DNA of 38,431 nucleotides from Alistipes sp. (GTDB lineage: Bacteria; Bacteroidota; Bacteroidia; Bacteroidales; Rikenellaceae), in assembly GCA_017451685.1 (NCBI GenBank), contig JAFTNV010000007.1:1-38431 (forward strand). The letters are read 5' to 3'. Within the stretch, counting starts at the first letter, position 1; each line of letters opens with the position of its first letter. The notes below the pieces were generated by a model. It was not told where the DNA came from and made no database searches. It saw nothing but the letters and a program-made list of their open reading frames with translations. Below are positions 16,727 to 24,124 of the stretch, piece by piece. The position numbers were made by a program, and so were the translations under genes.

Positions 16727-18016
16727 ATGGAGAATTTCAAGCCTACAAAGTACACGTTGAAGTGTGTTGCTACAGACCGAGAGTTTGAGGATAACGGTTG
16801 GATTTTGGATGATGCTGAATGTAAGTCGCCATCGCTTGTGCGTGCCATCTACGACAAGAAGCAGATAGAGGTCAAGGCCGACGAGTATGGCCTCTACAAA
16901 TTTGCTGACTGGCTGCCTGTGCGCCGTATGCTCAAGGGCTCCTCGGCACCTGTGACGTATAAGAGCGAGGCGTTAGCCAAGCATTTAGGCTTAGAGAACC
17001 TCTGGATTACGCTCAGCGGCTATGCCCCGAAGCATGGCGTGAGGATGACGACATGCTCGTTCAAGGAGACGGAGGCCTATAGCGTATGTGCCCGCATCGA
17101 CGAGCACGAGGAGCGTGTTCTTGTTGTTGCCTCGGCCGGAAATACGGCACGTGCCTTTGCCCGCGTATGCTCGGACAACAACATCAAGCTATTGCTGGCC
17201 GTTCCTGCGGATAACATTGATGCTCTATGGTTTACGGAGCCTATCAACGACTGCGTGAAGCTTATCGCCTGCGAGAAGGGTGGCGACTATTTCGATGCCA
17301 TCAACCTCAGCAATATTGCGCTTAAGTCGCATAAGTTCTATGCCGAGGGTGGCGCGAAGAATATCGCTCGTCGCGATGGCATGTCGACGACGATGCTCTC
17401 TGCCGCAACGACGATAGGCCGCATTCCGGACTACTATTTCCAGGCTGTAGGTAGCGGCACGGGCGCCATTGCTGCGTGGGAGGCAAACATGCGTCTTCAG
17501 GAGGATGGTCGCTTTGGTAGCAACTTAGCGCGCCTTGTCGTGTCGCAGAATGCTCCGTTTGTACCGATGTACGATGCGTGGCGTGCCGACTCGCGCGATA
17601 TGTTGGACTACGATGTTAGAAAGGCTCGTCGCGATGCCGAGTTGATTGAGGCTAAGGTGCTCTCTAATCGTAAGCCTCCATACAGCCTTGCCGGTGGTCT
17701 GTACGATGCGCTGAAGGCTACGGGGGGCGATATTATGGTGGCCACGAATGCTCAGTCGCGCCGTGCATGCAAGCTTTTTAAGGAGCTCGAGGGCATCGAC
17801 ATTTATCCTGCACCCGGTGTGGCGTTGGCATCGCTCATTAAGATGGTCGAGGCGGGAACGATAGATAAGAAGGCCTGCATCATGCTTAACATCACGGGTG
17901 CCGGCGAGGAGGCAGCGAAGCAGAACCGCGAACTTTTCTATCTCAAGCCGAGCAAGGTATTCTCGTTGACACCCGATGTTGACGAGGTGGTAAACTATGT
18001 TGAATCACTCTTTTAG
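16727..18016 (+). CDS. probable cysteate synthase (threonine-synthase superfamily)
   Basis: A 429-aa PLP enzyme of fold type II. PLP-binding Lys113 lies in TCSFKETEA, with SAGNT (136-140) and the phosphate-binding GSGTGA loop (242-247). Several blocks match archaeal cysteate synthase as I remember it rather than ordinary threonine synthase: DWLPV (61-65), APVTYKSEALAKHLGL, TCSFKE, EGGAKNIARRDGMSTTML (207-224) and FQAVGSGTGAIAAWEA. Cysteate synthase makes L-cysteate from O-phosphoserine and sulfite. In Bacteroidales this would supply the head group of sulfonolipids (capnine), abundant in Alistipes and relatives. It heads an operon with manA and a LuxR-type regulator. Automated pipelines would probably call it threonine synthase; substrate preference is inferred, not shown. 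Confidence 0.75.
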   Translation: MENFKPTKYTLKCVATDREFEDNGWILDDAECKSPSLVRAIYDKKQIEVKADEYGLYKFADWLPVRRMLKGSSAPVTYKSEALAKHLGLENLWITLSGYAPKHGVRMTTCSFKETEAYSVCARIDEHEERVLVVASAGNTARAFARVCSDNNIKLLLAVPADNIDALWFTEPINDCVKLIACEKGGDYFDAINLSNIALKSHKFYAEGGAKNIARRDGMSTTMLSAATTIGRIPDYYFQAVGSGTGAIAAWEANMRLQEDGRFGSNLARLVVSQNAPFVPMYDAWRADSRDMLDYDVRKARRDAELIEAKVLSNRKPPYSLAGGLYDALKATGGDIMVATNAQSRRACKLFKELEGIDIYPAPGVALASLIKMVEAGTIDKKACIMLNITGAGEEAAKQNRELFYLKPSKVFSLTPDVDEVVNYVESLF

Positions 18017-18033
18017 TAAGATTATATAAAGCT

Positions 18034-19020
18034 ATGCTATATCCTATAAAATTCAAACCGCGCATCAAAGAGCGCATCTGGGGTGGCCAGGCAATATTAA
18101 AGAAGAAGGGCAAGGCAGCAGCGCGCCTACCGAAGGATAAGGCCTATGGCGAGAGCTGGGATTTATCATCCGTGAAGGGCGATGTGTCGGTCGTAGCCAA
18201 CGGCTTCCTCAAGGGCAACAACCTCAATGAGATTATCGAGGTATACATGGGCGAGCTTGTTGGCGAGGAGAACTTCGAGCGCTATGGTCTGGAGTTTCCG
18301 CTTTTGGTGAAGTACCTCGACTGCAACGACAAACTATCGGTGCAGGTGCACCCCGATGATACGCTTGCAGCGGAGCGCCACGACAGCTTCGGTAAGACCG
18401 AGGCGTGGTATGTCGTCGACTGCAAACCGGGTGCTACGATATATCTCGGCTTTAAGAATCTGGAGCTCACGCGCGAGGAGTATATCTCGGCCGTTGCCGA
18501 GTCGCGCCTCGAGGAGTTGCTGAATAGGGTAGAGGTGAAGCCTGGCGATGTGTTCTTCATTCCTGCGGGCACGGTTCATGCTCTTGGTGCCGGCTTGGAG
18601 GTTGTCGAGGTACAGCAGACATCCGACGTCACGTATCGCATCTACGACTGGGATAGAGTAGATGCCTCGGGTAAGGGCCGCGAGCTGCACACTGCCTTGG
18701 CGGTCGATGCTATCGACTTCGAGGCCGACGCAGAGCTTCTGCACCGCAAGTACGACTTGCAGAAGGGTGGCGCTCAGACTGTTATCGAGTCGTCGTACTT
18801 TACGATGACGCTCCACGACATCGACGAGCGCAAGGTGCTCGACCGTGCATCGCTCGACTCGTTCATCATCTACATAGCTCTTAATGGCTCGGTGCGCATC
18901 GTGGCAGATGGCGTGGCGGAGAGCCTCGAGGAGGGCGAGGTGGTGCTCATCCCTGCCGAGGTGTCGGAGGTAGAGATTGAGGGCAATGCTAAGTTAATGG
19001 AGGTGTACATCGCAAAGTAG
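18034..19020 (+). CDS. manA: mannose-6-phosphate isomerase, class I
   Basis: This 328-aa zinc enzyme interconverts mannose-6-phosphate and fructose-6-phosphate. Seen: N-terminal KERIWGG, AYGESWDLS, zinc-ligand motifs QVHPDD (about 103-108) and GKTEAWYV, the second metal motif FIPAGTVHALG (about 176-186), and VEVQQTSDVTYRIYDWDR with the catalytic Arg. A cupin-like C-terminal domain completes the short Gram-positive/Bacteroidetes form. It lies 17 bp after the cysteate synthase gene and 7 bp before the regulator, so all three are probably one transcript. Mannose-6-phosphate feeds GDP-mannose for surface glycans. Confidence 0.92.
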   Translation: MLYPIKFKPRIKERIWGGQAILKKKGKAAARLPKDKAYGESWDLSSVKGDVSVVANGFLKGNNLNEIIEVYMGELVGEENFERYGLEFPLLVKYLDCNDKLSVQVHPDDTLAAERHDSFGKTEAWYVVDCKPGATIYLGFKNLELTREEYISAVAESRLEELLNRVEVKPGDVFFIPAGTVHALGAGLEVVEVQQTSDVTYRIYDWDRVDASGKGRELHTALAVDAIDFEADAELLHRKYDLQKGGAQTVIESSYFTMTLHDIDERKVLDRASLDSFIIYIALNGSVRIVADGVAESLEEGEVVLIPAEVSEVEIEGNAKLMEVYIAK

Positions 19021-19027
19021 TAGACTT

Positions 19028-19612
19028 ATGCAACCACAGATGGCCATAATATGTGAGAATACGCTGAGCGCCATGGCTCTGCGTAGCCTGCTTGCGGATA
19101 TGGTTCCGGGCATTGATGTGGTATGCTATAATAGTCTGGATAAGCTCCTCAGAGAGGAGGCTGTCGTCGCTCACTACTTTGTTTCGGCATCGGTATTATT
19201 CCACAATGCCGAGTATTTTCAGCCATATATGCGCCGTACTATTGTTCTTAGCGAGGGCGAGGCGTCGCCCTTTGTACAGTCGGGCTTCCGCACCATCGAC
19301 ATTACAGAGTCTGAGCAACATATAGTACGCGCCATTATGGAGATTCATCGTGCAGGACACCCCTTGGGGCAGCATCCCAATGTGGGAATGCCGACATCCG
19401 AAAAGCCCATGCTGTCATCACGCGAGAGGGATGTGCTGGCCTTGGTGGTTAAGGGGCGTATCAATAAGGAGATTGCCGACGAGCTTAATATATCGCTCGC
19501 CACGGTGATATTTCATCGTAACAACATCTCCGAGAAGCTACAGACGCGCTCCATCGGCCGCATGACGATATATGCGGTGCTGAATAATATCGTGCAACTT
19601 ACGGATATATAG
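19028..19612 (+). CDS. LuxR-type regulator with degenerate receiver domain
   Basis: A 194-aa protein with a clear C-terminal LuxR/NarL helix-turn-helix (about 128-190): LSSRERDVLALVVKGRINKE, then IADELNISLATVIFHRNNI as the recognition region. The N-terminal 110 residues have receiver-like alternation but no obvious phospho-acceptor Asp (YFVSASVLF occupies that strand), so it is probably a pseudo-receiver sensing something other than phosphate. The HTH resembles the Bacteroidetes group with V-I-F-H-R-N-N-I. It is last in the cysteate synthase operon, which suggests autoregulation, and its stop is only 1 bp from the stop of the convergent yggS gene. Met5 is an alternative start. Confidence 0.85.
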   Translation: MQPQMAIICENTLSAMALRSLLADMVPGIDVVCYNSLDKLLREEAVVAHYFVSASVLFHNAEYFQPYMRRTIVLSEGEASPFVQSGFRTIDITESEQHIVRAIMEIHRAGHPLGQHPNVGMPTSEKPMLSSRERDVLALVVKGRINKEIADELNISLATVIFHRNNISEKLQTRSIGRMTIYAVLNNIVQLTDI

Positions 19613-19613
19613 G

Positions 19614-20273
19614 CTAATACTCGCGTGCACCAAAGATGGCCGTGCCGATGCGTACCATCGTCGAGCCGTACTCCAAGGCGATAGGGTAGTCGTCCGACAT
19701 GCCTATGGATAGCGTGTCGAAATCATTGCCGAACAACGGCTTAAACTCATTGAATATAGAGCGTATATGCTCGAAGTCGCGACGGATGATGCTCTCGTCG
19801 TCGGTGTTTGTCGCTATGGTCATCACGCCACGCACACGTACATGAGGCATAGTATCAAATGCTCCCGAGGCTATATATGCGCGTAGCTCCTCGACATCCC
19901 AGCCCGACTTTGTCTCCTCGTCGGCAACATGCACCTCGAGGAGTATATCTATGACTCTCTCACACCGTGCCGCCTGCTTCTCGATCTCGGCAACAAGGCG
20001 GTCGGAATCCACGGATGCTATCATCGACACAAACGGAGCAATCATCTTCACCTTGTTTGTCTGAAGATGGCCTATCATCGACCACTCGATATCCTTCGGC
20101 AATACCGCAGCCTTAGCAGCCATCTCCTGCGGGCGGCTCTCGCCAAAGATACGCTGACCGGCATTATACGCCTCCTCAATGCGCTCGGCAGGGTGGAACT
20201 TCGACACCGCAACAAGGCGTACTCCCTCGGGTAGCGTTGCCCATATTCTATGTAGTCTCTCTGTGATATTCAT
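19614..20273 (-). CDS. yggS: YggS family PLP homeostasis protein
   Basis: This 219-aa single-domain fold type III PLP-binding protein is involved in vitamin B6 balance and has no known catalytic reaction. PLP Lys25 lies in VAVSKFHP; further family motifs are FGESRPQE, WSMIGHLQTNKVK, the SIGMSDDYPIALEYGSTMVRIG block (conserved MSxDxxxAI...GSTxVRxGtaiFG) and terminal FGAREY. Length is normal. It is monocistronic, with a -7 element TATTTTTG at 20295-20302, and converges with the LuxR-type gene with a 1-bp gap and no room for a terminator. Confidence 0.95.
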   Translation of the reverse strand: MNITERLHRIWATLPEGVRLVAVSKFHPAERIEEAYNAGQRIFGESRPQEMAAKAAVLPKDIEWSMIGHLQTNKVKMIAPFVSMIASVDSDRLVAEIEKQAARCERVIDILLEVHVADEETKSGWDVEELRAYIASGAFDTMPHVRVRGVMTIATNTDDESIIRRDFEHIRSIFNEFKPLFGNDFDTLSIGMSDDYPIALEYGSTMVRIGTAIFGAREY

Positions 20274-20294
20274 GATGTAAGAGTTTTAGCAACG

Positions 20295-20302
20295 CAAAAA
20301 TA
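20295..20302 (-). promoter_or_regulatory. yggS -7 promoter element
   Basis: TATTTTTG on the minus strand matches TAnnTTTG, 21 bp upstream of the yggS ATG. No clear -33 box was seen. Confidence 0.45.
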
Positions 20303-20336
20303 CAAATAAATATCCAATAGTGGAATAATGTAGCAT

Positions 20337-20370
20337 AAAAAATCCGCCCGACACGATTGTCGAGCGGATT
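20337..20370 (-). terminator. terminator of the BACON-like lipoprotein gene
   Basis: Arms of 13 bp (20341-20353 with 20358-20370, one mismatch, loop CGAT) are followed on the minus strand by TTTTATG. It lies 20 bp past the stop codon. Confidence 0.75.
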
Positions 20371-20390
20371 ATCGCGTATGTATGGTCAAA

Positions 20391-21338
20391 TTACATATAA
20401 TAGCTAATGCCAGACATATCAATCAAGGTGTAATCTCCCTCGTAGATAACAGTATGCTTCTCCTCGATGTTAGAGATGGTCATCGTGACATTCAGCGTCA
20501 CCTTGCCATCATCGACGATAAGCTCACCCTCGTCATACTTTACCTGATCCGTGCTTGATGATTGATATCCTTCAGCATTGTTGTACTGCATCCAGCTGTA
20601 CACGCGCATAAACATATTGGGCCAACCCTGCGAAGCCTTGTCAAGCTGATATGTTCCTTTGGGCACCTTGTAAGGATTGCTCTCATCAAACTTGTCGGGA
20701 GCAACATACAGGTCTACGAAATAGTAATACGCATCAGGCACGTTGTCATAGTCGTGACCATAAATAGCCTCATTCGAGCTAAAACCCTTATCCGAGAAAG
20801 CAAGGTAGTAGTTGTAAAGATTATCCCAATTTGGGTCTGCACCATAGTAGTGTCCCGTAAGTATCGGGGCCTTAACATCAACATCCGTGGGATCAGGGTT
20901 ACCCTCCTGTGTGATATTGACATCTACCGAGCTCTCGCCATACGTAATGGTAATAACACCTGCGCGTAAATCAGGCGTATTATTTCTACGTGCCTTATAT
21001 GAGATTTTACCCATATTCTGGTAGTTGAACTCACCAAGCCAGTCTACACTTGCCGTAGCCTCCACGGTCATGCCCTCCACGGGGTTGATAAGCTCGTACG
21101 ATATGATGCCGGTAACATTACCCGGGCCAATCGTCGGATTTAGATTCGAGGTGACCTTAACACCAGGAGCATCAGTATCCTCGTTGCCTGAGTTCTCATC
21201 ACCGGGATTCTCGTTCTCGTTGCCACCCGGAGTCTCCTCCTGATTGTTGTTGCCATTCTGGTTGCCTGGCTCATCCGTAGGCTCACATGCCGCGAGGGCC
21301 AACATGGCGATAGTGAAAATTGTGAAGATTCGCTTCAT
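20391..21338 (-). CDS. BACON-like surface lipoprotein with Asn/Gly/Glu-rich linker
   Basis: This 315-aa lipoprotein starts at the ATG at 21338 (MKRIFTIFTIAMLALAAC; Cys18), not at the upstream in-frame 21365. A low-complexity linker rich in Asn, Gly, Glu and Pro (about 20-60) follows, typical of a spacer holding a domain away from the outer membrane. Next comes a BACON-type beta-sandwich (about 65-150, ending DVNITQEG), and a C-terminal domain (about 155-315) rich in Tyr and Asp with YYFVDLYVAP and TYQLD. The C-terminal part resembles domains of other Bacteroidetes surface lipoproteins, but I cannot name its family. It is monocistronic with its own -7 element and terminator. Glycan binding is a guess. 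Confidence 0.75.
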   Translation of the reverse strand: MKRIFTIFTIAMLALAACEPTDEPGNQNGNNNQEETPGGNENENPGDENSGNEDTDAPGVKVTSNLNPTIGPGNVTGIISYELINPVEGMTVEATASVDWLGEFNYQNMGKISYKARRNNTPDLRAGVITITYGESSVDVNITQEGNPDPTDVDVKAPILTGHYYGADPNWDNLYNYYLAFSDKGFSSNEAIYGHDYDNVPDAYYYFVDLYVAPDKFDESNPYKVPKGTYQLDKASQGWPNMFMRVYSWMQYNNAEGYQSSSTDQVKYDEGELIVDDGKVTLNVTMTISNIEEKHTVIYEGDYTLIDMSGISYYM

Positions 21339-21379
21339 TGTAATAATAGTATTTTGGTTGTACACATTAACTTATTGTG

Positions 21380-21387
21380 CAAAGATA
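21380..21387 (-). promoter_or_regulatory. -7 element for the BACON-like lipoprotein
   Basis: TATCTTTG on the minus strand, 42 bp before the ATG at 21338, fits the consensus. No clear -33 box was seen. Confidence 0.5.
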
Positions 21388-21440
21388 ATATTATTTTTTG
21401 TAAATAACACTACGAAACGATATATTTTGAAAAACATTCC

Positions 21441-21448
21441 TATATTTG
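21441..21448 (+). promoter_or_regulatory. -7 element for the VanX-type dipeptidase
   Basis: TATATTTG lies 22 bp before the ATG at 21470. The in-frame TTG at 21446 falls inside this element, which rules it out as the true start. Confidence 0.5.
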
Positions 21449-21469
21449 CTAAGAAATTTACGCAGAACT

Positions 21470-22207
21470 ATGTCGCGACTTATATATATCATAGTATCTC
21501 TTGTCGCTGTAATCACACCCCTAAAGGTGTGGGCACAGCGCATCGCTGAGATTGATAGACACATGGTGGGTTACGGCCTCGTTGATATTCAATCTCTTGA
21601 CGACAGCATACTTGTCGACCTCAAATACTCCACGGAGGATAATTTTGTGGGCGTGGACATGTATGGCAACCTTGAGCGCGCCTATCTCGAGCCCTCGTTT
21701 GCTAAGCGCGTTGTTATGGCCCAACGACTGCTCAAGGAGCGACACCCCGACTTGACGCTACTAATATACGATGCAGCGCGACCTATCAGTGTTCAACGCC
21801 GTATGCGCGAGGCGGTTATTGGCACTCACCTCGAGGCATTTGTTGCTGATGGTACACGTGGTGGCAGACATAATTATGGCGTGGCCGTCGACCTTACAAT
21901 AGCCACAAATGATGGCGCGCCCCTCGATATGGGCGCGGGTTTTGACGAGTTTAGCCCCGCTTCGGCAGTGAAGGACACGCCCGACACATCGGATGCTGCC
22001 ACGCGCACAATCAAGGTATATACGGATTATGTTAACTCGCTGGTTGATAGCGGGGTAGTGAGCCGTGATGCTGCGCATAACCGCATACTTCTGCTCGAGG
22101 TTATGTGTGAAGCAGGCCTCGTTCCTTATCGCCGCGAATGGTGGCACTATGAGGAGGTAATATCTATTTCAGAAACACGCAAACGGTATAAGTTGCTTGA
22201 TTTTTAA
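21470..22207 (+). CDS. exported M15 family D-alanyl-D-alanine dipeptidase (VanX/DdpX-like)
   Basis: A 245-aa zinc peptidase with a cleavable signal peptide (VWA|QRI). The VanX active site is visible: Arg104 in DAARPISVQ, zinc ligands His134 and Asp141 in RHNYGVAVDLT (H-x6-D), catalytic Glu223 and zinc ligand His226 in EWWHYE. The family hydrolyses D-Ala-D-Ala or related peptidoglycan dipeptides. With an export signal and no vanA/vanH genes nearby, cell-wall recycling or nutrition is more likely than vancomycin resistance. It is alone on its strand, with its stop 4 bp from the stop of the convergent DUF456 gene. Confidence 0.9.
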   Translation: MSRLIYIIVSLVAVITPLKVWAQRIAEIDRHMVGYGLVDIQSLDDSILVDLKYSTEDNFVGVDMYGNLERAYLEPSFAKRVVMAQRLLKERHPDLTLLIYDAARPISVQRRMREAVIGTHLEAFVADGTRGGRHNYGVAVDLTIATNDGAPLDMGAGFDEFSPASAVKDTPDTSDAATRTIKVYTDYVNSLVDSGVVSRDAAHNRILLLEVMCEAGLVPYRREWWHYEEVISISETRKRYKLLDF

Positions 22208-22211
22208 CACC

Positions 22212-22709
22212 TTACCACATCGTGGCAAAGATGTGTATCGAGTCTTTGACGATGTAGAACATGAGCATCGCCCCGACAATTAGTTTCACGCCCGAGCCTA
22301 CAACAAACGACAATAGCGAGCCGAAGCCCACCTTCAGAGCCTCGTCGAATGGAATCTTGCCACCAATCATCTCGCCAACGACAGCACCGATAAAGGGGCT
22401 TATGATGATGCCCACGATGCCGAAGAACATACCGACGAATGTGCCTATCGTTGCGCCCGTAACTCCCGCCTTTGTGCCGCCAAACTTCTTGCTCATGTAT
22501 CCGGGAAGTATGTAGTCCATTATCATTACCACAACGGAGATTACGCCCCAGATGATAAGTTGATTCACCGTTATCGTCGAACACGATGTGAAGTAAAGAC
22601 ACACCATGCCACCAAACGAGAGCACCGTTCCGGGCAACACAGGAATTATAACGCCCAATAATCCGATTATTCCTGCAATTATTGCAATTATAGCGAGTGT
22701 GATATCCAT
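22212..22709 (-). CDS. DUF456 family membrane protein
   Basis: This 165-aa integral membrane protein has about four to five hydrophobic helices and glycine-rich segments. Family hallmarks are GLLGVIIPVLPGTVLSF near the N-terminus and KAGVTGATIGTFVGMFFG ... GAVVGEMIGGK in the middle. DUF456 proteins are widespread and lack an assigned function; a small-molecule membrane role is sometimes presumed. It may be read from the lgt-SPOR-gtrA transcript, being 57 bp downstream of gtrA on the same strand. Confidence 0.85.
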   Translation of the reverse strand: MDITLAIIAIIAGIIGLLGVIIPVLPGTVLSFGGMVCLYFTSCSTITVNQLIIWGVISVVVMIMDYILPGYMSKKFGGTKAGVTGATIGTFVGMFFGIVGIIISPFIGAVVGEMIGGKIPFDEALKVGFGSLLSFVVGSGVKLIVGAMLMFYIVKDSIHIFATMW

Positions 22710-22766
22710 ATTATACTTTTGTCGTAATATTTACATTATGTTAAATAGTGTATTTCCCAAAATAGT

Positions 22767-23249
22767 TTAGTGCCTCTTGAAGGTATAAAACTTGGATGCA
22801 AGGAAGCTATAAACAACTGAGATTATCGTTGTGAGCAACTTTGACGGTGTTGGCCAGATGTGGAGCGCCTCGACAAAGAGTTTCATGCAGACATAGTTAA
22901 TAGCAAGAGAGCCGACAACAGTAAGGGCATAGCGCATCAACTGCGTACGCGAACTTATAGTCGTTGCACGAAATGCTATGTTACGATTGAGCCAAAAGCC
23001 CGTAAAGAATGTTATCGGAAAGACAACAATCAACGAGGCGATATGTGGCGATATAACAACTATGCCGAGGTCGATAAATTGCTCTGCCACAATGAAGTGG
23101 TATATAACGAAATACCACATCGCATCGAGCATCATATTTGTACCACCACACAGTGCGTAGCCAAATATGTTGCGCGAAACAAGGCGCTCGATGGGTTTAA
23201 TGCCATAGAGCCTATCAACAAGCGATATTAAAACCCTCTGTAGCGACAT
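22767..23249 (-). CDS. GtrA-like flippase family protein
   Basis: A 160-aa membrane protein with four predicted hydrophobic segments and the GtrA pattern: RNIFGYALCGGTNMMLDAMWYFVIYH at the start, FFTGFWLNRNIAFRAT in the middle and VYSFLASKFYTFKRH at the C-terminus. GtrA proteins are thought to help move polyprenyl-phosphate-linked sugars across the inner membrane during decoration of surface glycans. It starts 9 bp after the SPOR protein gene and is probably co-transcribed with it and lgt. Confidence 0.88.
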   Translation of the reverse strand: MSLQRVLISLVDRLYGIKPIERLVSRNIFGYALCGGTNMMLDAMWYFVIYHFIVAEQFIDLGIVVISPHIASLIVVFPITFFTGFWLNRNIAFRATTISSRTQLMRYALTVVGSLAINYVCMKLFVEALHIWPTPSKLLTTIISVVYSFLASKFYTFKRH

Positions 23250-23258
23250 CCTGAGTCC

Positions 23259-24122
23259 TTATCTATAGCGTTTTGGTGTATGAATCCACATCTGCGCGAA
23301 ATCGTTCTTATACTCGCGCATAAACTCCTCACAATCAGCATTATCAGCACTGCCATATATAGCAACGGCATACATCGAGCCGAGCACATATACCGAGCAT
23401 GTCAGCTCGGGCTTACGACGCTTGATATCGCGTATGGCACGCTCAGCGTTTTCGCGCGTCGAGTAGCTGCCAACAATCACACGGTGGCGTATATCTTTAG
23501 CCTCAGTCCAAACCTCCACCGCAGGCTCCTCGATAATAACCTCTGGCTCCTCTATAACGATAACCTCCTCCTCGATATTGTCCTCGGGCACGACAACCTT
23601 CTCTGTAACCACCTCTTGAACAGTACAGGGAACATCGACAATCTCATCTTCGCATTGCATTGAGAAATAAAGGTATGCACTACCGACAAGAACGACAACA
23701 AGGGCAACAAGGACAACAATCCATCGCATAGCACTACCCTGCTTTCGAGTTATTTCAAGGTTGGTTATCTGGTTGTTGTTTAGTGCGTTAAGAAGTTCAT
23801 TGTCGGTAATAAATGTTTTATCCTTAAGCACGCCTACACCGCTAATTTGCAGTACATTACAATCCTTAACCTTTGCAGTCCAGCGCTCAAAGATGTCGTT
23901 TGCCGTGGCCGTATCTACCGAGGCCGTTCGGGCGATGACATCGACGATAGATACAGCCTCAAGGTGCGACGAGAAGCTTACGGCATAGCGTGGTGCGATG
24001 GCCCTCTTACCATCGGTCGTGGCAGCCGTACGCTCGATATAGAGCGTGCCGATGGTCGGCAGATTTACTGCACGTTCTGCAATGAGCGTATTGAAGATTA
24101 GTCCGTTAACAGCCTCTACCAT
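23259..24122 (-). CDS. HU-CCDC81-like/SPOR transmembrane protein
   Basis: This 287-aa bitopic protein has a cytoplasmic N-terminal half (about 1-125) matching the bacterial HU-CCDC81 double domain (MVEAVNGLIFNTLIAERAVNLPTIGTLYIERT; ISGVGVLKDKTF). A single membrane helix (about 133-154), a Val/Glu-rich periplasmic stretch (about 160-208) and a C-terminal SPOR domain (about 212-283, HRVIVGSYSTRENAERAIRDI) follow. SPOR domains bind denuded peptidoglycan at the septum, while HU-like domains bind DNA or form scaffolds. It could therefore link septal wall to the nucleoid or cytoskeleton; this is inference. It starts 2 bp after the lgt stop. Confidence 0.85.
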   Translation of the reverse strand: MVEAVNGLIFNTLIAERAVNLPTIGTLYIERTAATTDGKRAIAPRYAVSFSSHLEAVSIVDVIARTASVDTATANDIFERWTAKVKDCNVLQISGVGVLKDKTFITDNELLNALNNNQITNLEITRKQGSAMRWIVVLVALVVVLVGSAYLYFSMQCEDEIVDVPCTVQEVVTEKVVVPEDNIEEEVIVIEEPEVIIEEPAVEVWTEAKDIRHRVIVGSYSTRENAERAIRDIKRRKPELTCSVYVLGSMYAVAIYGSADNADCEEFMREYKNDFAQMWIHTPKRYR

Positions 24123-24124
24123 AA

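Noticed and set aside
16727..18016. Simple label threonine synthase (thrC)
   Set aside because: Superfamily membership is right, but the conserved blocks fit cysteate synthase better, so thrC is not used as the symbol.
21470..22207. Vancomycin-resistance gene vanX
   Set aside because: The active site is VanX-like, but the protein is exported and no vanH, vanA, vanR or vanS genes are near; resistance is not supported.
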